Shown: piece after piece, positions 33,639-41,639 of the stretch
Position numbering within the stretch: position 1 is the first letter of the stretch
Layout of the letters: every line of letters starts with the position of its first letter
NCBI GenBank assembly: GCA_045638145.1
Contig: JAZUAU010000013.1
Span: forward strand, 1 to 62,500
Source: SFWF01 sp045638145
GTDB taxonomy: Bacteria; Bacillota; Clostridia; Oscillospirales; Acutalibacteraceae
Direction: 5' to 3'
Length of the DNA: 62,500 nt
Made by a program: the position numbers and the translations under genes
Notes under the pieces: generated by a model
Told to the model about the DNA's origin: nothing
What the model saw: only the letters and a program-made list of their open reading frames with translations
Databases searched by the model: none

Positions 33639-35465
33639 ATGGGAAAAATTATTGGTATTGACCTTGGTACAACTAACTCTTGCGTTGCCGTTATGGAAGG
33701 CGGCGAGGCAGTAGTTATCGCTAATGCTGAGGGTGCAAGAACAACACCGTCTGTTGTTGCTTTTTCAAAGACAGGAGAGAGAATGGTAGGTCAGGTTGCA
33801 AAGCGTCAGGCTATCACCAACCCCGACCGCACAATCGCTTCCATCAAGCGTGATATGGGTACTGCAAACACCGTTTCTATCGACGGCAAGGCATATACTC
33901 CTCAGGAAATTTCGGCAATCATTCTTCAGAAGCTGAAGGCTGACGCAGAGGCTTATCTCGGAAGCTCCGTTACCGAAGCTGTAATCACCGTTCCTGCATA
34001 CTTCACCGACGCTCAGCGTCAGGCTACAAAGGACGCAGGTAAGATTGCAGGTCTTGAGGTTAAGAGAATCATCAACGAGCCCACAGCCGCTGCCCTTGCT
34101 TATTCTATCGACAAGGAAGACGACCAGAAGGTTATGGTATATGACCTTGGTGGTGGTACATTCGACGTTTCTATTATAGAAATGGGAGAGGGCGTTCAGG
34201 AGGTTCTTGCTACTGCAGGTAACAACCGTCTTGGCGGCGATGACTTCGACAAGAGAATTATGGATTGGATTGTTGCCGGCTTCAAGGCTGAAAATGGCAT
34301 CGACCTCTCTAATGATAAGATGGCAATGCAGAGAATTAAGGAAGCCGCTGAAAAGGCAAAGATTGACCTTTCGGGCATGACTACTACCGATATTAACCTT
34401 CCCTTCATCACTGCTGATGCCACAGGTCCTAAGCACTATGAGGCAACCCTCACCCGTGCAAAGTTCAACGAGCTTACAGACGACCTTGTTGAGGCTACTA
34501 TGATTCCCGTTCGTCAGGCACTTTCTGACTCGGGTCTTGACAAGAACCAGATTCACAAGGTTCTTATGGTCGGCGGTTCTTCAAGAATTCCCGCTGTTCA
34601 GGAAGCTGTCGCAAAGTTTATTGGTCGCGAGCCCTCTAAGGGACTTAACCCCGACGAGTGCGTTGCTCTCGGTGCAGCTATTCAGGGCGGTGTCCTCGGT
34701 GGCGACGTTAAGGGACTTCTCCTTCTTGATGTAACACCCCTTTCTCTCGGTATCGAGACCATGGGCGGCGTTTCTACAAAGGTAATCGACAGAAACACTA
34801 CCATTCCCGCAAAGAAGAGCCAGATATTCTCTACCGCTGCAGACGGTCAGACCTCTGTTGAGGTGCATGTGCTTCAGGGCGAGAGAGAATTTGCTAGAGA
34901 TAATAAGACCCTCGGTGTATTCCACCTTGACGGAATCGCTCCTGCTCCCCGCGGAATCCCCCAGATTGAGGTAACCTTCGACATCGACGCTAACGGTATC
35001 GTTCACGTTTCTGCAAAGGACCTCGGCACAGGCAAGGAGAACGATATTACCATCACTTCCTCTACCAATATGTCCAAGGAAGATATCGACAAGGCAGTTA
35101 AGGATGCTGAGGCTTATGCCGCAGAGGATAAGAAGCGCAGAGAAGAGGTAGACCTCAGAAACGGAGCAGACCAGATGGTTTACACCACCGAAAAGACTAT
35201 CTCCGAAATGGGCGACAAGCTCTCCGAGGATGAAAAGAAAGGCCTTGAGGATGCAAAGGGAGCCCTCAAAGAGGCACTCAAGGGCGACGACCTCGATGCT
35301 ATTAAGGCGAAGCAGGAAGAGCTCCAGAAGCAGGTTTATGCAGTTTCCGAAAAGCTTTACAAGGCTGCAGCTGAGGCTCAGGCAGCACAGCAGGGCGGCA
35401 ATGACACCGGTGCAAACCCCAACACCTACGACGCTGATTATACCGACGTAGACGAGAACAAATAA
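33639..35465 (+). CDS. dnaK: Molecular chaperone DnaK (Hsp70)
   Basis: The 608-residue chaperone is complete: phosphate-binding IGIDLGTTNSCVAV at the N-terminus, VYDLGGGTFDVSI, the VGGSSRIPAV adenosine motif, the hydrophobic linker GLLLLDVTPLSLGIET, a substrate-binding domain and a Gln/Gly-rich tail ending in TDVDENK. A strong GGAGG site precedes the ATG. It is separated from grpE by 124 bp holding period-7 repeats and hairpins, which may act as RNA processing or stability elements within the operon. Confidence 0.98.
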   Translation: MGKIIGIDLGTTNSCVAVMEGGEAVVIANAEGARTTPSVVAFSKTGERMVGQVAKRQAITNPDRTIASIKRDMGTANTVSIDGKAYTPQEISAIILQKLKADAEAYLGSSVTEAVITVPAYFTDAQRQATKDAGKIAGLEVKRIINEPTAAALAYSIDKEDDQKVMVYDLGGGTFDVSIIEMGEGVQEVLATAGNNRLGGDDFDKRIMDWIVAGFKAENGIDLSNDKMAMQRIKEAAEKAKIDLSGMTTTDINLPFITADATGPKHYEATLTRAKFNELTDDLVEATMIPVRQALSDSGLDKNQIHKVLMVGGSSRIPAVQEAVAKFIGREPSKGLNPDECVALGAAIQGGVLGGDVKGLLLLDVTPLSLGIETMGGVSTKVIDRNTTIPAKKSQIFSTAADGQTSVEVHVLQGEREFARDNKTLGVFHLDGIAPAPRGIPQIEVTFDIDANGIVHVSAKDLGTGKENDITITSSTNMSKEDIDKAVKDAEAYAAEDKKRREEVDLRNGADQMVYTTEKTISEMGDKLSEDEKKGLEDAKGALKEALKGDDLDAIKAKQEELQKQVYAVSEKLYKAAAEAQAAQQGGNDTGANPNTYDADYTDVDENK

Positions 35466-35484
35466 GGCATTGCCTTATTTGTTC
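35458..35484 (+). terminator. Hairpin overlapping the dnaK stop
   Basis: AACAAATAAGGC / GCCTTATTTGTT, 12-bp stem with a 3-nt loop including the stop codon. There is no clean T-run, so partial termination or 3'-end protection is more likely than full termination. Confidence 0.5.
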
Positions 35485-35525
35485 AGGCACTAGTCACTAG
35501 GCAATAGGCACTAGTGACTAGGACA
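35484..35525 (+). repeat. Six tandem heptamers (TAGNNNN) between dnaK and dnaJ
   Basis: CAGGCAC, TAGTCAC, TAGGCAA, TAGGCAC, TAGTGAC, TAGGACA in strict 7-base register; same unit family as after recR and near 50746. Confidence 0.65.
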
Positions 35526-35580
35526 AATATATAATTAAAGGGAAAGGCTTGATAAAAGTCTTTCCCTTAAGGAGATTATT

Positions 35581-36720
35581 GTGGCAGATAAACGCGACTA
35601 TTACGAGGTGCTCGGTGTAGAAAAGGGCGCTTCGGAGGAACAACTTAAAAAAGCATACCGAAAGCTCGCGATGAAGTATCACCCCGATACAAATCCCGAC
35701 GATAAGGATGCCGAGCAAAAATTCAAAGAGATAAATGAGGCATACGGTGTACTTTCCGACAAGGATAAGCGTGCCCGTTACGACCAGTTCGGCCATGCAG
35801 GGGTCGACCCAAACTTCGGTGCGGGCGGTCCCGGAGGCAATCCCTTTGGCGGTGGTTTCGATTTTGGCGACATCGGCGACATTTTCAATATGTTTGGCGG
35901 TGGTTTTGGCGGCGGAAGACGCGCCGATCCAAATGCACCTCGCAGAGGCACCGACATTGAAACGGTTATTACTATCGACTTTGTTGAGGCGGCAATGGGC
36001 TGCCAGAAGGAGATAGAGTTTGCCCGAATTGAAGACTGTGCAAGATGTAAGGGAAGCGGTGCCGCAGAGGGCTCGTCTCCTGTTACCTGTAAAACCTGCG
36101 CCGGCAGAGGAAGAGTTGTTACCCAGAAGAGAACACCCTTTGGCATCATGCAGTCTGAACAGGCTTGTTCGGCCTGTGGCGGTAGAGGCAAAACCATTGA
36201 TAAACCTTGCGATGCTTGTAACGGCAAGGGTAAGGTAAGACGCCGAGTTACCCAGAATATAGATATTCCGATGGGAATTGACGACGGCCAGGGCTTCAGA
36301 ATCCGTGGGGAGGGCAATGTTGGAACAAACGGTGGTCCTGCGGGTGACGCAATCGTTATGGTAAACATAAGGCCCCACCCGATTTTCGAGCGTGACGGCG
36401 ACGATATCTATTGCGAAATGCCCGTAACCTTTGTTCAGGCGGCACTCGGAGATGAAATTCAGGTACCTACCCTTTGGGGTAAGGTAAAGTTCAATCTTCG
36501 CGAGGGCACACAACCGGGCGATGAAATTAGACTTCGTGACAAGGGTATAAAGGGTCAGCGAGGACGCGGCGACCAGTACGTAAAGATTGTGGTGGAGGTA
36601 CCGCGCGACCTTTCCCGTGAGCAGAAGCAGTTACTTAAAAAGTTTGAAGAAGGCTCGGACGATAAAAACTACAAAACAAAAAAGAGCTTCTTCGACAAGG
36701 TAAAGGATTTATTCGATTAA
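35581..36720 (+). CDS. dnaJ: Chaperone protein DnaJ (Hsp40)
   Basis: The 379-residue co-chaperone has the J domain with HPD (KYHPDTNP, residues 36-43), a Gly/Phe-rich stretch (about 77-120), four CxxCxGxG zinc repeats (CARCKGSG, CKTCAGRG, CSACGGRG, CDACNGKG) and the C-terminal substrate-binding domains. Translation starts at GTG 35581 with AAGGAG upstream. A 9-bp hairpin (AAGGGAAAG / CTTTCCCTT) directly precedes the ribosome binding site and overlaps it slightly, which could tune DnaJ relative to DnaK. Confidence 0.97.
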   Translation: MADKRDYYEVLGVEKGASEEQLKKAYRKLAMKYHPDTNPDDKDAEQKFKEINEAYGVLSDKDKRARYDQFGHAGVDPNFGAGGPGGNPFGGGFDFGDIGDIFNMFGGGFGGGRRADPNAPRRGTDIETVITIDFVEAAMGCQKEIEFARIEDCARCKGSGAAEGSSPVTCKTCAGRGRVVTQKRTPFGIMQSEQACSACGGRGKTIDKPCDACNGKGKVRRRVTQNIDIPMGIDDGQGFRIRGEGNVGTNGGPAGDAIVMVNIRPHPIFERDGDDIYCEMPVTFVQAALGDEIQVPTLWGKVKFNLREGTQPGDEIRLRDKGIKGQRGRGDQYVKIVVEVPRDLSREQKQLLKKFEEGSDDKNYKTKKSFFDKVKDLFD

Positions 36721-36782
36721 GCAGAGGAGACGTATCCAAACCCGATTTTGACAGGCCGATTTTCGCCTCTGCTTAAAAAAGA

Positions 36783-36812
36783 AAACAGTTCAGGTTTGCC
36801 TGAACTGTTTTT
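36783..36812. terminator. Bidirectional terminator
   Basis: AAACAGTTCAGG / CCTGAACTGTTT with T-run on the plus strand; ends the heat-shock operon and the convergent permease gene. Confidence 0.88.
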
Positions 36813-37962
36813 ATATTATACTCATTACCAAAAGTAAAATGCCAAGGAAACCAAAATTGAAAACCGAAAAGAGCTTCAAATATCTTGCCGTATCGGCGGG
36901 ATAGTGTGAGGAATATTCACGGAAGGTAATAAGGCTGGCAAGCGAGGCGATAAGTGTACCAGCACCGCCAATATTAACACCAACAAGCAGGTCTTGCCAG
37001 TTTTCGGTAAACTGGGAAAGAAGCACTGCCGAGGGCACATTGCTTATGCATTGGCAGGAAAGTGCCGAGAAAACAAGGGTGTTTTTCTCGAGTAGATAAC
37101 CGAAAAAACTACGCACGGCATCAATACGTGCCATATTACCAGCAAAAATAAAGAAGAAAACAAAGGTTAAAAGGAGAGGGTAATCCACCTTACGAAGTGC
37201 GTTCTTATCCATAAAGAAGAGAACGGAGGGGATGATTACAAGTCCTAGCCAGTATGGTATTCCTCTGAAAACGATTGTGATGGAAAGTGCGAAAAGCACT
37301 AAATATATTACCGTTTTTCTCTTGGGTAGCTTCTTGTCGCTTGCGCTAATCTCTAACTCTTCCTTTTTCACAAAAATTACACAGCAAAGTGTAATTAGTA
37401 TGATTGAGAGCAGAAAGGGCAAAAGCATTACCCACATAAATTCCAAATTCGGAATTTCAAATTTAGTATAAAGATAAAGATTTTGCGGATTTCCGAACGG
37501 GGTCAGCATACCGCCAAGGTTTGCCGCAATATTCTGCATTATAAAGGTAAACGCCATATATTTTTGCTTGCCTGTAGTGGAGAGCACGAAGTAACCAAGC
37601 GGCAGAAAGGTAAGAAGTGCCATATCATTTGCGATAAGCATTGAGCAGATAAAGGTTATATAAACGAGGGCAAGCACCGACACTCTCGCATTTTTGCAAA
37701 GCTTTATGATGCGCTCTGCGAGTATGTAGAAAAAACTTATATTTTTAAGGGCGCAGACAACGGCAAGCACAGAGAAAAGACAGGTGAGTGTCTTTAGGTC
37801 AAAATAGCCGAGATATGCGGCATCGGGCGGAATTATGACCGAGGTGACAGTGGCGGCAAAAAGGGCTACTGCCATAACGGCATTCTTTTTAATAAACTCT
37901 AAAACTCGGTGAAGCGGTAAAGAAATGTGAAAATGATGCCTTGCCGCGTGAGTGTGTGCCAT
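36811..37962 (-). CDS. SLC13/ArsB-type anion permease
   Basis: The 383-residue protein has about ten hydrophobic helices and the ion-transporter superfamily signature IAANLGGMLTPFGNPQNLYL in the first repeat, with SCQCISNVPSAVLL in the second. These hairpins bind anion and Na+ in the SLC13/CitT/ArsB superfamily. It is somewhat short for DASS transporters. A His-rich N-terminus (MAHTHAARHHFHIS) is unusual and might bind metal. GGGAGG precedes the ATG. Substrate not determined: a dicarboxylate or other oxyanion. Confidence 0.8.
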   Translation of the reverse strand: MAHTHAARHHFHISLPLHRVLEFIKKNAVMAVALFAATVTSVIIPPDAAYLGYFDLKTLTCLFSVLAVVCALKNISFFYILAERIIKLCKNARVSVLALVYITFICSMLIANDMALLTFLPLGYFVLSTTGKQKYMAFTFIMQNIAANLGGMLTPFGNPQNLYLYTKFEIPNLEFMWVMLLPFLLSIILITLCCVIFVKKEELEISASDKKLPKRKTVIYLVLFALSITIVFRGIPYWLGLVIIPSVLFFMDKNALRKVDYPLLLTFVFFFIFAGNMARIDAVRSFFGYLLEKNTLVFSALSCQCISNVPSAVLLSQFTENWQDLLVGVNIGGAGTLIASLASLITFREYSSHYPADTARYLKLFSVFNFGFLGILLLVMSII

Positions 37963-38088
37963 ACTGTTCCTCCCTTTTTTAATCTCAACGAGAAACAGTA
38001 TAACAAAAACTATATTTAATTGCTATGTCAAAACCGTATAATCTTTTCAATAAAAAAGATATATTGTAATGTTTATAATAAATAAAAT

Positions 38089-38110
38089 CCCTCGGATTTG
38101 CATCCGAGGG
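38089..38110 (-). terminator. Intrinsic terminator of the oad-type pair
   Basis: CCCTCGGAT / ATCCGAGGG stem, with ATTTTATTTA following on the minus strand. Confidence 0.8.
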
Positions 38111-38118
38111 AAAACTTT

Positions 38119-38289
38119 TTACTTATCCTTCTTGCCGGAAAAGAGCTTCTGAATTAAAACGGTGGAAAGGGCAATAACGCCGATTATAACGAATATAACG
38201 AGCATTCCTATTCCCATTTTTGGAAGCATATTATAAATGTTTTCAGGGTGAAAATCAATCCAGCTTTCGAGCAATAATAAATTCATCAT
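38119..38289 (-). CDS. OadG-like small subunit of a Na+-pump decarboxylase
   Basis: A 56-residue protein beginning MMNLLLLESWIDFHPENIYN, with one membrane helix (MGIGMLVIFVIIGVIALSTV) and a basic tail SGKKDK, the plan of OadG-type gamma/delta subunits. It starts 16 bp after the beta-subunit gene, behind GGAGG, and shares its terminator. Very short even for this family; it would help assemble or anchor the soluble decarboxylase subunits, which are not in the window. Confidence 0.7.
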   Translation of the reverse strand: MMNLLLLESWIDFHPENIYNMLPKMGIGMLVIFVIIGVIALSTVLIQKLFSGKKDK

Positions 38290-38305
38290 AACGCCTTACC
38301 TCCTA

Positions 38306-39406
38306 TTACATAAAGAAGCTGAGGATAATACCGCCGGCAATAACCGAGGCAATCTGACCCGAAACGTTTACACCGATAGAATGCATAAGCAGGAAGTTCT
38401 GCGGGTCTTCTGCCTGACCCAGCTTGTGAACGATTCTTCCACTCATCGGGAATGCAGAAATACCTGCCGCACCAATCATGGGGTTAACCTTCTTCTTCAT
38501 AAAGAGGTTGAGGAACTTTGCAAAGAGGACGCCGCCTGCAGTGTCAACGACAAATGCGATAAGTCCAAGGCCCATAATGAGAAGTGTCTGAGGATTGAGG
38601 AACTTTTCAGCCGTCATATTTCTTGCAACCGAGATTCCGAGGAAGATGGTAACGAGATTTGCAAGAACCTTCTGTGCCGTTTCAGAAAGGGAATCAAGCA
38701 CGCCGCACTCACGAATTAAGTTACCGAACATAAGGAAGCCGATAAGTGCCGTTGCCTGAGGAATAATTGCCGAAGCAATAAGAGTGATAATGATGGGGAA
38801 GAGGATTCTTGTCAGTTTGGAAACGCTCTTCTGCTCATAAGGCATACGAATCATACGCTCTTTTTTTGTAGTAAGAAGCTTGATGATAGGGGGCTGAATA
38901 ACCGGAACGAGCGCCATATAAGAGTAAGCCGCAACGGTAATAGGACCTACGAAATCAGAGCCGAGCTTGTTTGCAACGGCGATAGAGGTTGGTCCGTCTG
39001 CCGCACCGATAATAGCAATTGAAGCCGCGTCGTTATCCTTAAAGAAGATGGATGCCATACAAAGTGTAAAGAATATACCAAACTGTGCTGCTGCACCGAA
39101 AATCATAAGTTTCGGATTAGTGAGAAGAGGACCGAAGTCAATCATAGCACCGATACCGATGAAAAGCAGAAGCGGGAAAAGCTCGTTTGCAATACCAGCG
39201 CTGTAAAGGGTTTCAATCGGTCCCTCAAGTGCATCCGAGAAGGGTATGTTTACAAGAATTGCACCAAAGCCCATGGGGAGAAGAAGGGTAGGCTCCATTT
39301 CCTTTTTAATTGCAAGGAAAATGAGCAACGCGCCGACTAAAATCATAATAACGTTGCCGACATTGAATTCTAACAGATTTTTGTAAAGAATATCAAACTG
39401 TTCCAT
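38306..39406 (-). CDS. oadB: Sodium ion-translocating decarboxylase subunit beta
   Basis: The 366-residue membrane protein matches OadB/GcdB/MmdB, the Na+-channel subunit that couples decarboxylation of oxaloacetate, glutaconyl-CoA or methylmalonyl-CoA to Na+ export. Seen are LLFIGIGAMIDFGPLL, the conserved GAADGPTSIAVANKLG re-entrant loop, PVIQPPIIKLLTTKKER, GNLIRECGV, and NPMIGAAGISAFPMSGRIVHKLG. GGAGG precedes the ATG. Followed by a small OadG-like gene; the carboxyltransferase and biotin subunits lie elsewhere, so which substrate it serves cannot be told. Confidence 0.93.
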   Translation of the reverse strand: MEQFDILYKNLLEFNVGNVIMILVGALLIFLAIKKEMEPTLLLPMGFGAILVNIPFSDALEGPIETLYSAGIANELFPLLLFIGIGAMIDFGPLLTNPKLMIFGAAAQFGIFFTLCMASIFFKDNDAASIAIIGAADGPTSIAVANKLGSDFVGPITVAAYSYMALVPVIQPPIIKLLTTKKERMIRMPYEQKSVSKLTRILFPIIITLIASAIIPQATALIGFLMFGNLIRECGVLDSLSETAQKVLANLVTIFLGISVARNMTAEKFLNPQTLLIMGLGLIAFVVDTAGGVLFAKFLNLFMKKKVNPMIGAAGISAFPMSGRIVHKLGQAEDPQNFLLMHSIGVNVSGQIASVIAGGIILSFFM

Positions 39407-39437
39407 TTTTTAAACCTCCGAAATATTTGCAAAAAAC

Positions 39438-39484
39438 ATTTTATCATAAAGTGTCTTGAAAATCAATTGAATAATATATATAAT
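39438..39484. promoter_or_regulatory. Overlapping divergent promoters (oadB and HAD gene)
   Basis: Minus strand: TTGATT (39461-39466), 17 bp, TAAAAT (39438-39443) for oadB. Plus strand: TTGAAA (39456-39461), 17 bp, TATAAT (39479-39484) for the HAD gene. The -35 boxes share a base, so the two promoters probably exclude one another. Confidence 0.65.
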
Positions 39485-39510
39485 TATTCTTTAGAAAGAG
39501 GGCTAATATT

Positions 39511-40110
39511 ATGATAAAAAATCTAATTTTTGATTTCGGTCAGGTGCTTGTACACTTTGACCCCGAATATATGACTCGCTGCTACGCCTCTAACAAGGGT
39601 GATGTTGAGCTGCTTAAAACTGTGATTTTCGACCGTCTTTATTGGGACAAGCTCGATTCAAAGGATATAACCGACGAGGAGCTTCTCGAAGCAGTAAAGG
39701 CACGCCTGCCAAAGGATTTACATAAAACCGCAGAAAAAATTTATAACAACTGGTATTATAACCTTCCCGAAATGGAGGGAATGAGAGATTTACTCGCCTT
39801 TGTCCGTGAAAAGGGCTTTAAAACGTATATCCTGTCCGACGTCAGCATCGGATTTTCCGACAGATATGAGGAAATTGAAATTTTAAAGGGCTTTGACGGA
39901 TATTGCTTTTCTGCCGCAGAGGGCATTTGCAAGCCCGACCCCGCCGCAATAGAAAACCTTATGGAAAAGTACGGTCTCGAAGCCGCCGAGTGCTTCTTTA
40001 TTGACGATAAGCCTACCAATATAAACGGCGCCGCAGTAGCAGGGGTCGGTGGCTTTGTCTTCTCTGGCAACGACAAAGAGCTTAAAAGGGTAATAGAGGA
40101 AATGAGATAA
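39511..40110 (+). CDS. HAD-superfamily hydrolase (subfamily IA)
   Basis: The 199-residue protein has motif I DFGQVLVHFD (residues 8-17; the second acidic residue is replaced by Gln at D+2, as in epoxide-hydrolase N-terminal or YihX-like HADs), a helical cap, motif II ILSDVS, the Lys in CKPDPAAI, and motif IV FFIDDKPTNINGA. YihX-type enzymes are sugar-phosphate phosphatases; the substrate here is unknown. AGAGGG precedes the ATG. Confidence 0.82.
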   Translation: MIKNLIFDFGQVLVHFDPEYMTRCYASNKGDVELLKTVIFDRLYWDKLDSKDITDEELLEAVKARLPKDLHKTAEKIYNNWYYNLPEMEGMRDLLAFVREKGFKTYILSDVSIGFSDRYEEIEILKGFDGYCFSAAEGICKPDPAAIENLMEKYGLEAAECFFIDDKPTNINGAAVAGVGGFVFSGNDKELKRVIEEMR

Positions 40111-40112
40111 AT

Positions 40113-40143
40113 AACCGCTAATAGACTAAGTGTTAGCGGTTTT
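40113..40143 (+). terminator. Intrinsic terminator after the HAD gene
   Basis: AACCGCTAA / TTAGCGGTT followed by TTG; loop of about ten bases. Confidence 0.65.
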
Positions 40144-40153
40144 GAATAAGGAA

Positions 40154-40463
40154 TTAATAGAACCAATAAAAAGCATTACTAAAAATGATTAACATGAGGA
40201 ATAAAAATATGCCAGTTAACCAAGAGACTATACCTGTAATTCCACAAGCTCTTGATTTTTTGCGCGTCCTTGCATTTGATTATCCAATAAAGAATTCCAA
40301 AAAAACGGAACAAATGCTGCCAACACACATAATCCTCGGTCTATTTCATCATTATCTGCTTTTTGTCATTGATTTGTGAAACGACGGGACAACCACATCC
40401 AACCCAAACAACGGCTTTATCAAACATTTCTTTTCCGCAATGCGAACAAAATTTCATAAGCAT
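40154..40463 (-). pseudogene. Decayed zinc-ribbon membrane protein gene
   Basis: Minus-strand pieces in three frames reconstruct one protein: MLMKFCSHCGKEMFDKAVVW then VGCGCPVV (zinc ribbon), then a second frame GLCVLAAFVP, a third FFGILYWIIKCKDAQKIKS, and a fourth CGITGIVSWLTGIFLFLMLI ending FYWFY and stop. At least one break is an extended 7-A/T run near 40308; another is near 40270. Intact relatives with this order (zinc ribbon, short linker, two helices) are common in Clostridia. The gene is therefore disrupted by frameshifts, unless the reads contain indel errors. Confidence 0.65.
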
Positions 40464-40481
40464 TCTTCTTATAATATTTAT

Positions 40482-40539
40482 AATTCCGATACGGAATTAT
40501 GTCAAGGGTTTTTAAAACATATAATTCTTAAAAAGAATT
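40482..40539 (+). promoter_or_regulatory. Two matched 17-bp inverted repeats and -10 before the XRE gene
   Basis: AATTCCG-ATA-CGGAATT (40482-40498) and AATTCTT-AAA-AAGAATT (40523-40539) have the same 7-3-7 layout and lie 41 bp apart, about four helical turns. A TATAAT -10 (40520-40525) abuts the second. They look like operators of the XRE protein encoded at 40558. Confidence 0.6.
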
Positions 40540-40557
40540 AAAAAAGGATATGTTCAT

Positions 40558-40806
40558 ATGAAAACTCGCAAGCAGGAGTATGGAAATGCCAATATCGTTG
40601 GCAGAAAAATCGAGCAAATCAGAAAACAACAGGGAATAAAGCAAACGGATTTTATTGCAAGAATCCAAATTATGGGTTGTGATATGAATCCTACCAGCTA
40701 TTCTAAACTTGAAGGACAGGTGCGTATCGCAACAGACAGAGAAATATATGTCATCTCAAAAATTCTGGGTGTTCCTATGGAAGCACTTTTTGAAGAGGGC
40801 AAATAA
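40558..40806 (+). CDS. XRE-family helix-turn-helix regulator
   Basis: The 82-residue protein is a single HTH domain: RKIEQIRKQQGIKQTDFIAR, a short loop with CDMNPTSYSKLEGQ as recognition helix region, and the typical ISKILGVPMEALFEEGK end. Small XRE proteins of this type usually repress their own promoter; the two inverted repeats upstream support this. AAAGGA precedes the ATG. No toxin gene is paired with it in view. Confidence 0.85.
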   Translation: MKTRKQEYGNANIVGRKIEQIRKQQGIKQTDFIARIQIMGCDMNPTSYSKLEGQVRIATDREIYVISKILGVPMEALFEEGK

Positions 40807-40864
40807 AGTAAAGATAAAAATTAAAAAGCCTAAGCCAATCGGCCTAGATTTTGATTAGGCGACC

Positions 40865-40951
40865 GAACTTTAGGTTCTCATCCTAGGGGGGATAAAAAAC
40901 AAAAAATCCCACACTTTCGTGTAGGATTTTGATTGGCTGGGGCACTAGGAT
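40865..40951 (-). pseudogene. Duplicated tRNA-Gln 3' tail with its terminator
   Basis: The last 14-18 bases of tRNA-Gln (with the encoded CCA), the tRNA's terminator hairpin and the CCTAGGATGAGAACCTA stretch beyond it are repeated almost exactly at 41062-41148, about 197 bp away. Here the rest of the tRNA is replaced, from the T-loop on, by the hairpin-rich element at 40952-41059. Confidence 0.7.
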
Positions 40952-41059
40952 ACTCTGCGCCGACACTCCGTTCGACCGCTCCGAACGGTGCCCGACGGAG
41001 TTTGCCGGCTCGAGACTTCACGGCTCAAAAAACCTATCGTGGTTTTTTGACCGCTTCGA
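40952..41059 (-). repeat. Hairpin-rich element A joined to a tRNA-Gln T-loop fragment
   Basis: Read on the minus strand it begins TCGAAGCGGTC and ends GGCGCAGAGTAT. It is homologous over its whole length to element B (42916-43022). Both fold into hairpin 1 (CAAAAAACC/GGTTTTTTG here) and hairpin 2 (ACTCCGT..ACGGAGT around ACCG-TTCGGAG-CGGT), with stem changes that preserve pairing between the two copies. Confidence 0.65.
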
Positions 41060-41100
41060 CGAACCTCTAGGTTCTCATCCTAGGGGGATAAAAAACAAAA

Positions 41101-41124
41101 AATCCCACACTTTCGTGTAGGATT
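41101..41124 (-). terminator. Terminator of tRNA-Gln
   Basis: Minus-strand hairpin AATCC.ACAC-GAAA-GTGT.GGATT followed by TTTTTGTTTTTT. Confidence 0.8.
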
Positions 41125-41129
41125 TTGAT

Positions 41130-41205
41130 TGGCTGGGGCACTAGGATTCGAACCTAGGTAATGACGGAGTCAGAGTCCGTTGCCTTACCGCTTGGCGATG
41201 CCCCA
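41130..41205 (-). tRNA. tRNA-Gln (CTG)
   Basis: Acceptor TGGGGCA / TGCCCCA, D-arm GCCAAGCGGTAAGGC, anticodon stem ACGGA-CTCTGAC-TCCGT with anticodon CTG, T-arm CCTAGGTTCGAATCCTAG, discriminator G and encoded CCA. 76 nt. All stems are intact. Confidence 0.95.
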
Positions 41206-41218
41206 ATGGAACAAGATT

Positions 41219-41246
41219 ATTATATACCAAAATTTCGTAAAGTCAA
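41219..41246 (-). promoter_or_regulatory. Promoter of tRNA-Gln
   Basis: Minus strand TTGACT, 16 bp, TATAAT. Confidence 0.7.
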
Positions 41247-41275
41247 GGATAAATTTGAAAAAATTTAAAAAGTTC

Positions 41276-41304
41276 TTGATTTTTATATATCGCTATGCTA
41301 TATT
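41276..41304 (+). promoter_or_regulatory. Promoter of tRNA-Ala
   Basis: TTGATT, 17 bp, TATATT, ending 14 bp before the tRNA. Confidence 0.7.
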
Positions 41305-41317
41305 ATTGATACCAAAC

Positions 41318-41393
<76 letters not shown>

Positions 41394-41397
41394 AAAT

Positions 41398-41435
41398 AAA
41401 AGGGAAGCACAGAAAATACTGTCGCTTCCCTTTTT
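41398..41435 (+). terminator. Terminator of tRNA-Ala
   Basis: AAAGGGAAGC / GCTTCCCTTT with inner pairing ACAG/CTGT, followed by TTTATTTA. Confidence 0.85.
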
Positions 41436-41440
41436 ATTTA

Positions 41441-41599
41441 TATCGAAGGATCGAACCCGAGAGGGTCTGCCGTATAGAAAAAGTTGCCTGTGGCAAGTTT
41501 TTTTAGGCAGAGCGAGAAGTCGGTTACTGAACACGAAGTGTTTAGTCGACGAGCGAAACAGTATGCGAAGCAGACGGTCGATCCCCACCGTCTCCACCA
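41441..41599 (+). repeat. Hairpin-rich element C ending in a tRNA-Ala 3' fragment
   Basis: It opens with an inverted T-arm-like sequence (GGATCGAACCC), continues from GTCTGC (41465) to GCAGAC (41575) with hairpins TTGCC/GGCAA and AACAC-GAA-GTGTT inside, and ends at 41578-41599 with the exact last 22 bases of tRNA-Ala, including CCA. Arrangement is like elements A and B, sequence is different. Confidence 0.6.
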
Positions 41600-41639
41600 A
41601 ACAAAAGGAGAGTTCCACCGTGGTTCTCTCCTTTTGTTT
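41599..41639. terminator. Bidirectional terminator
   Basis: AAACAAAAGGAGAG / CTCTCCTTTTGTTT, 14-bp stem, at the 3' end of the DUF3048 gene. Confidence 0.85.

Noticed and set aside
33765..34556. 263-codon open frame antisense to dnaK
   Set aside because: No ribosome binding site or recognisable protein; it is the complement of a conserved gene with biased codons.
35518..36513. 331-codon open frame antisense to dnaJ
   Set aside because: Shadow of DnaJ codons; no homology seen.
40185..40379. 64-codon plus-strand open frame
   Set aside because: It is antisense to the reconstructed zinc-ribbon pseudogene, which explains the sequence better.
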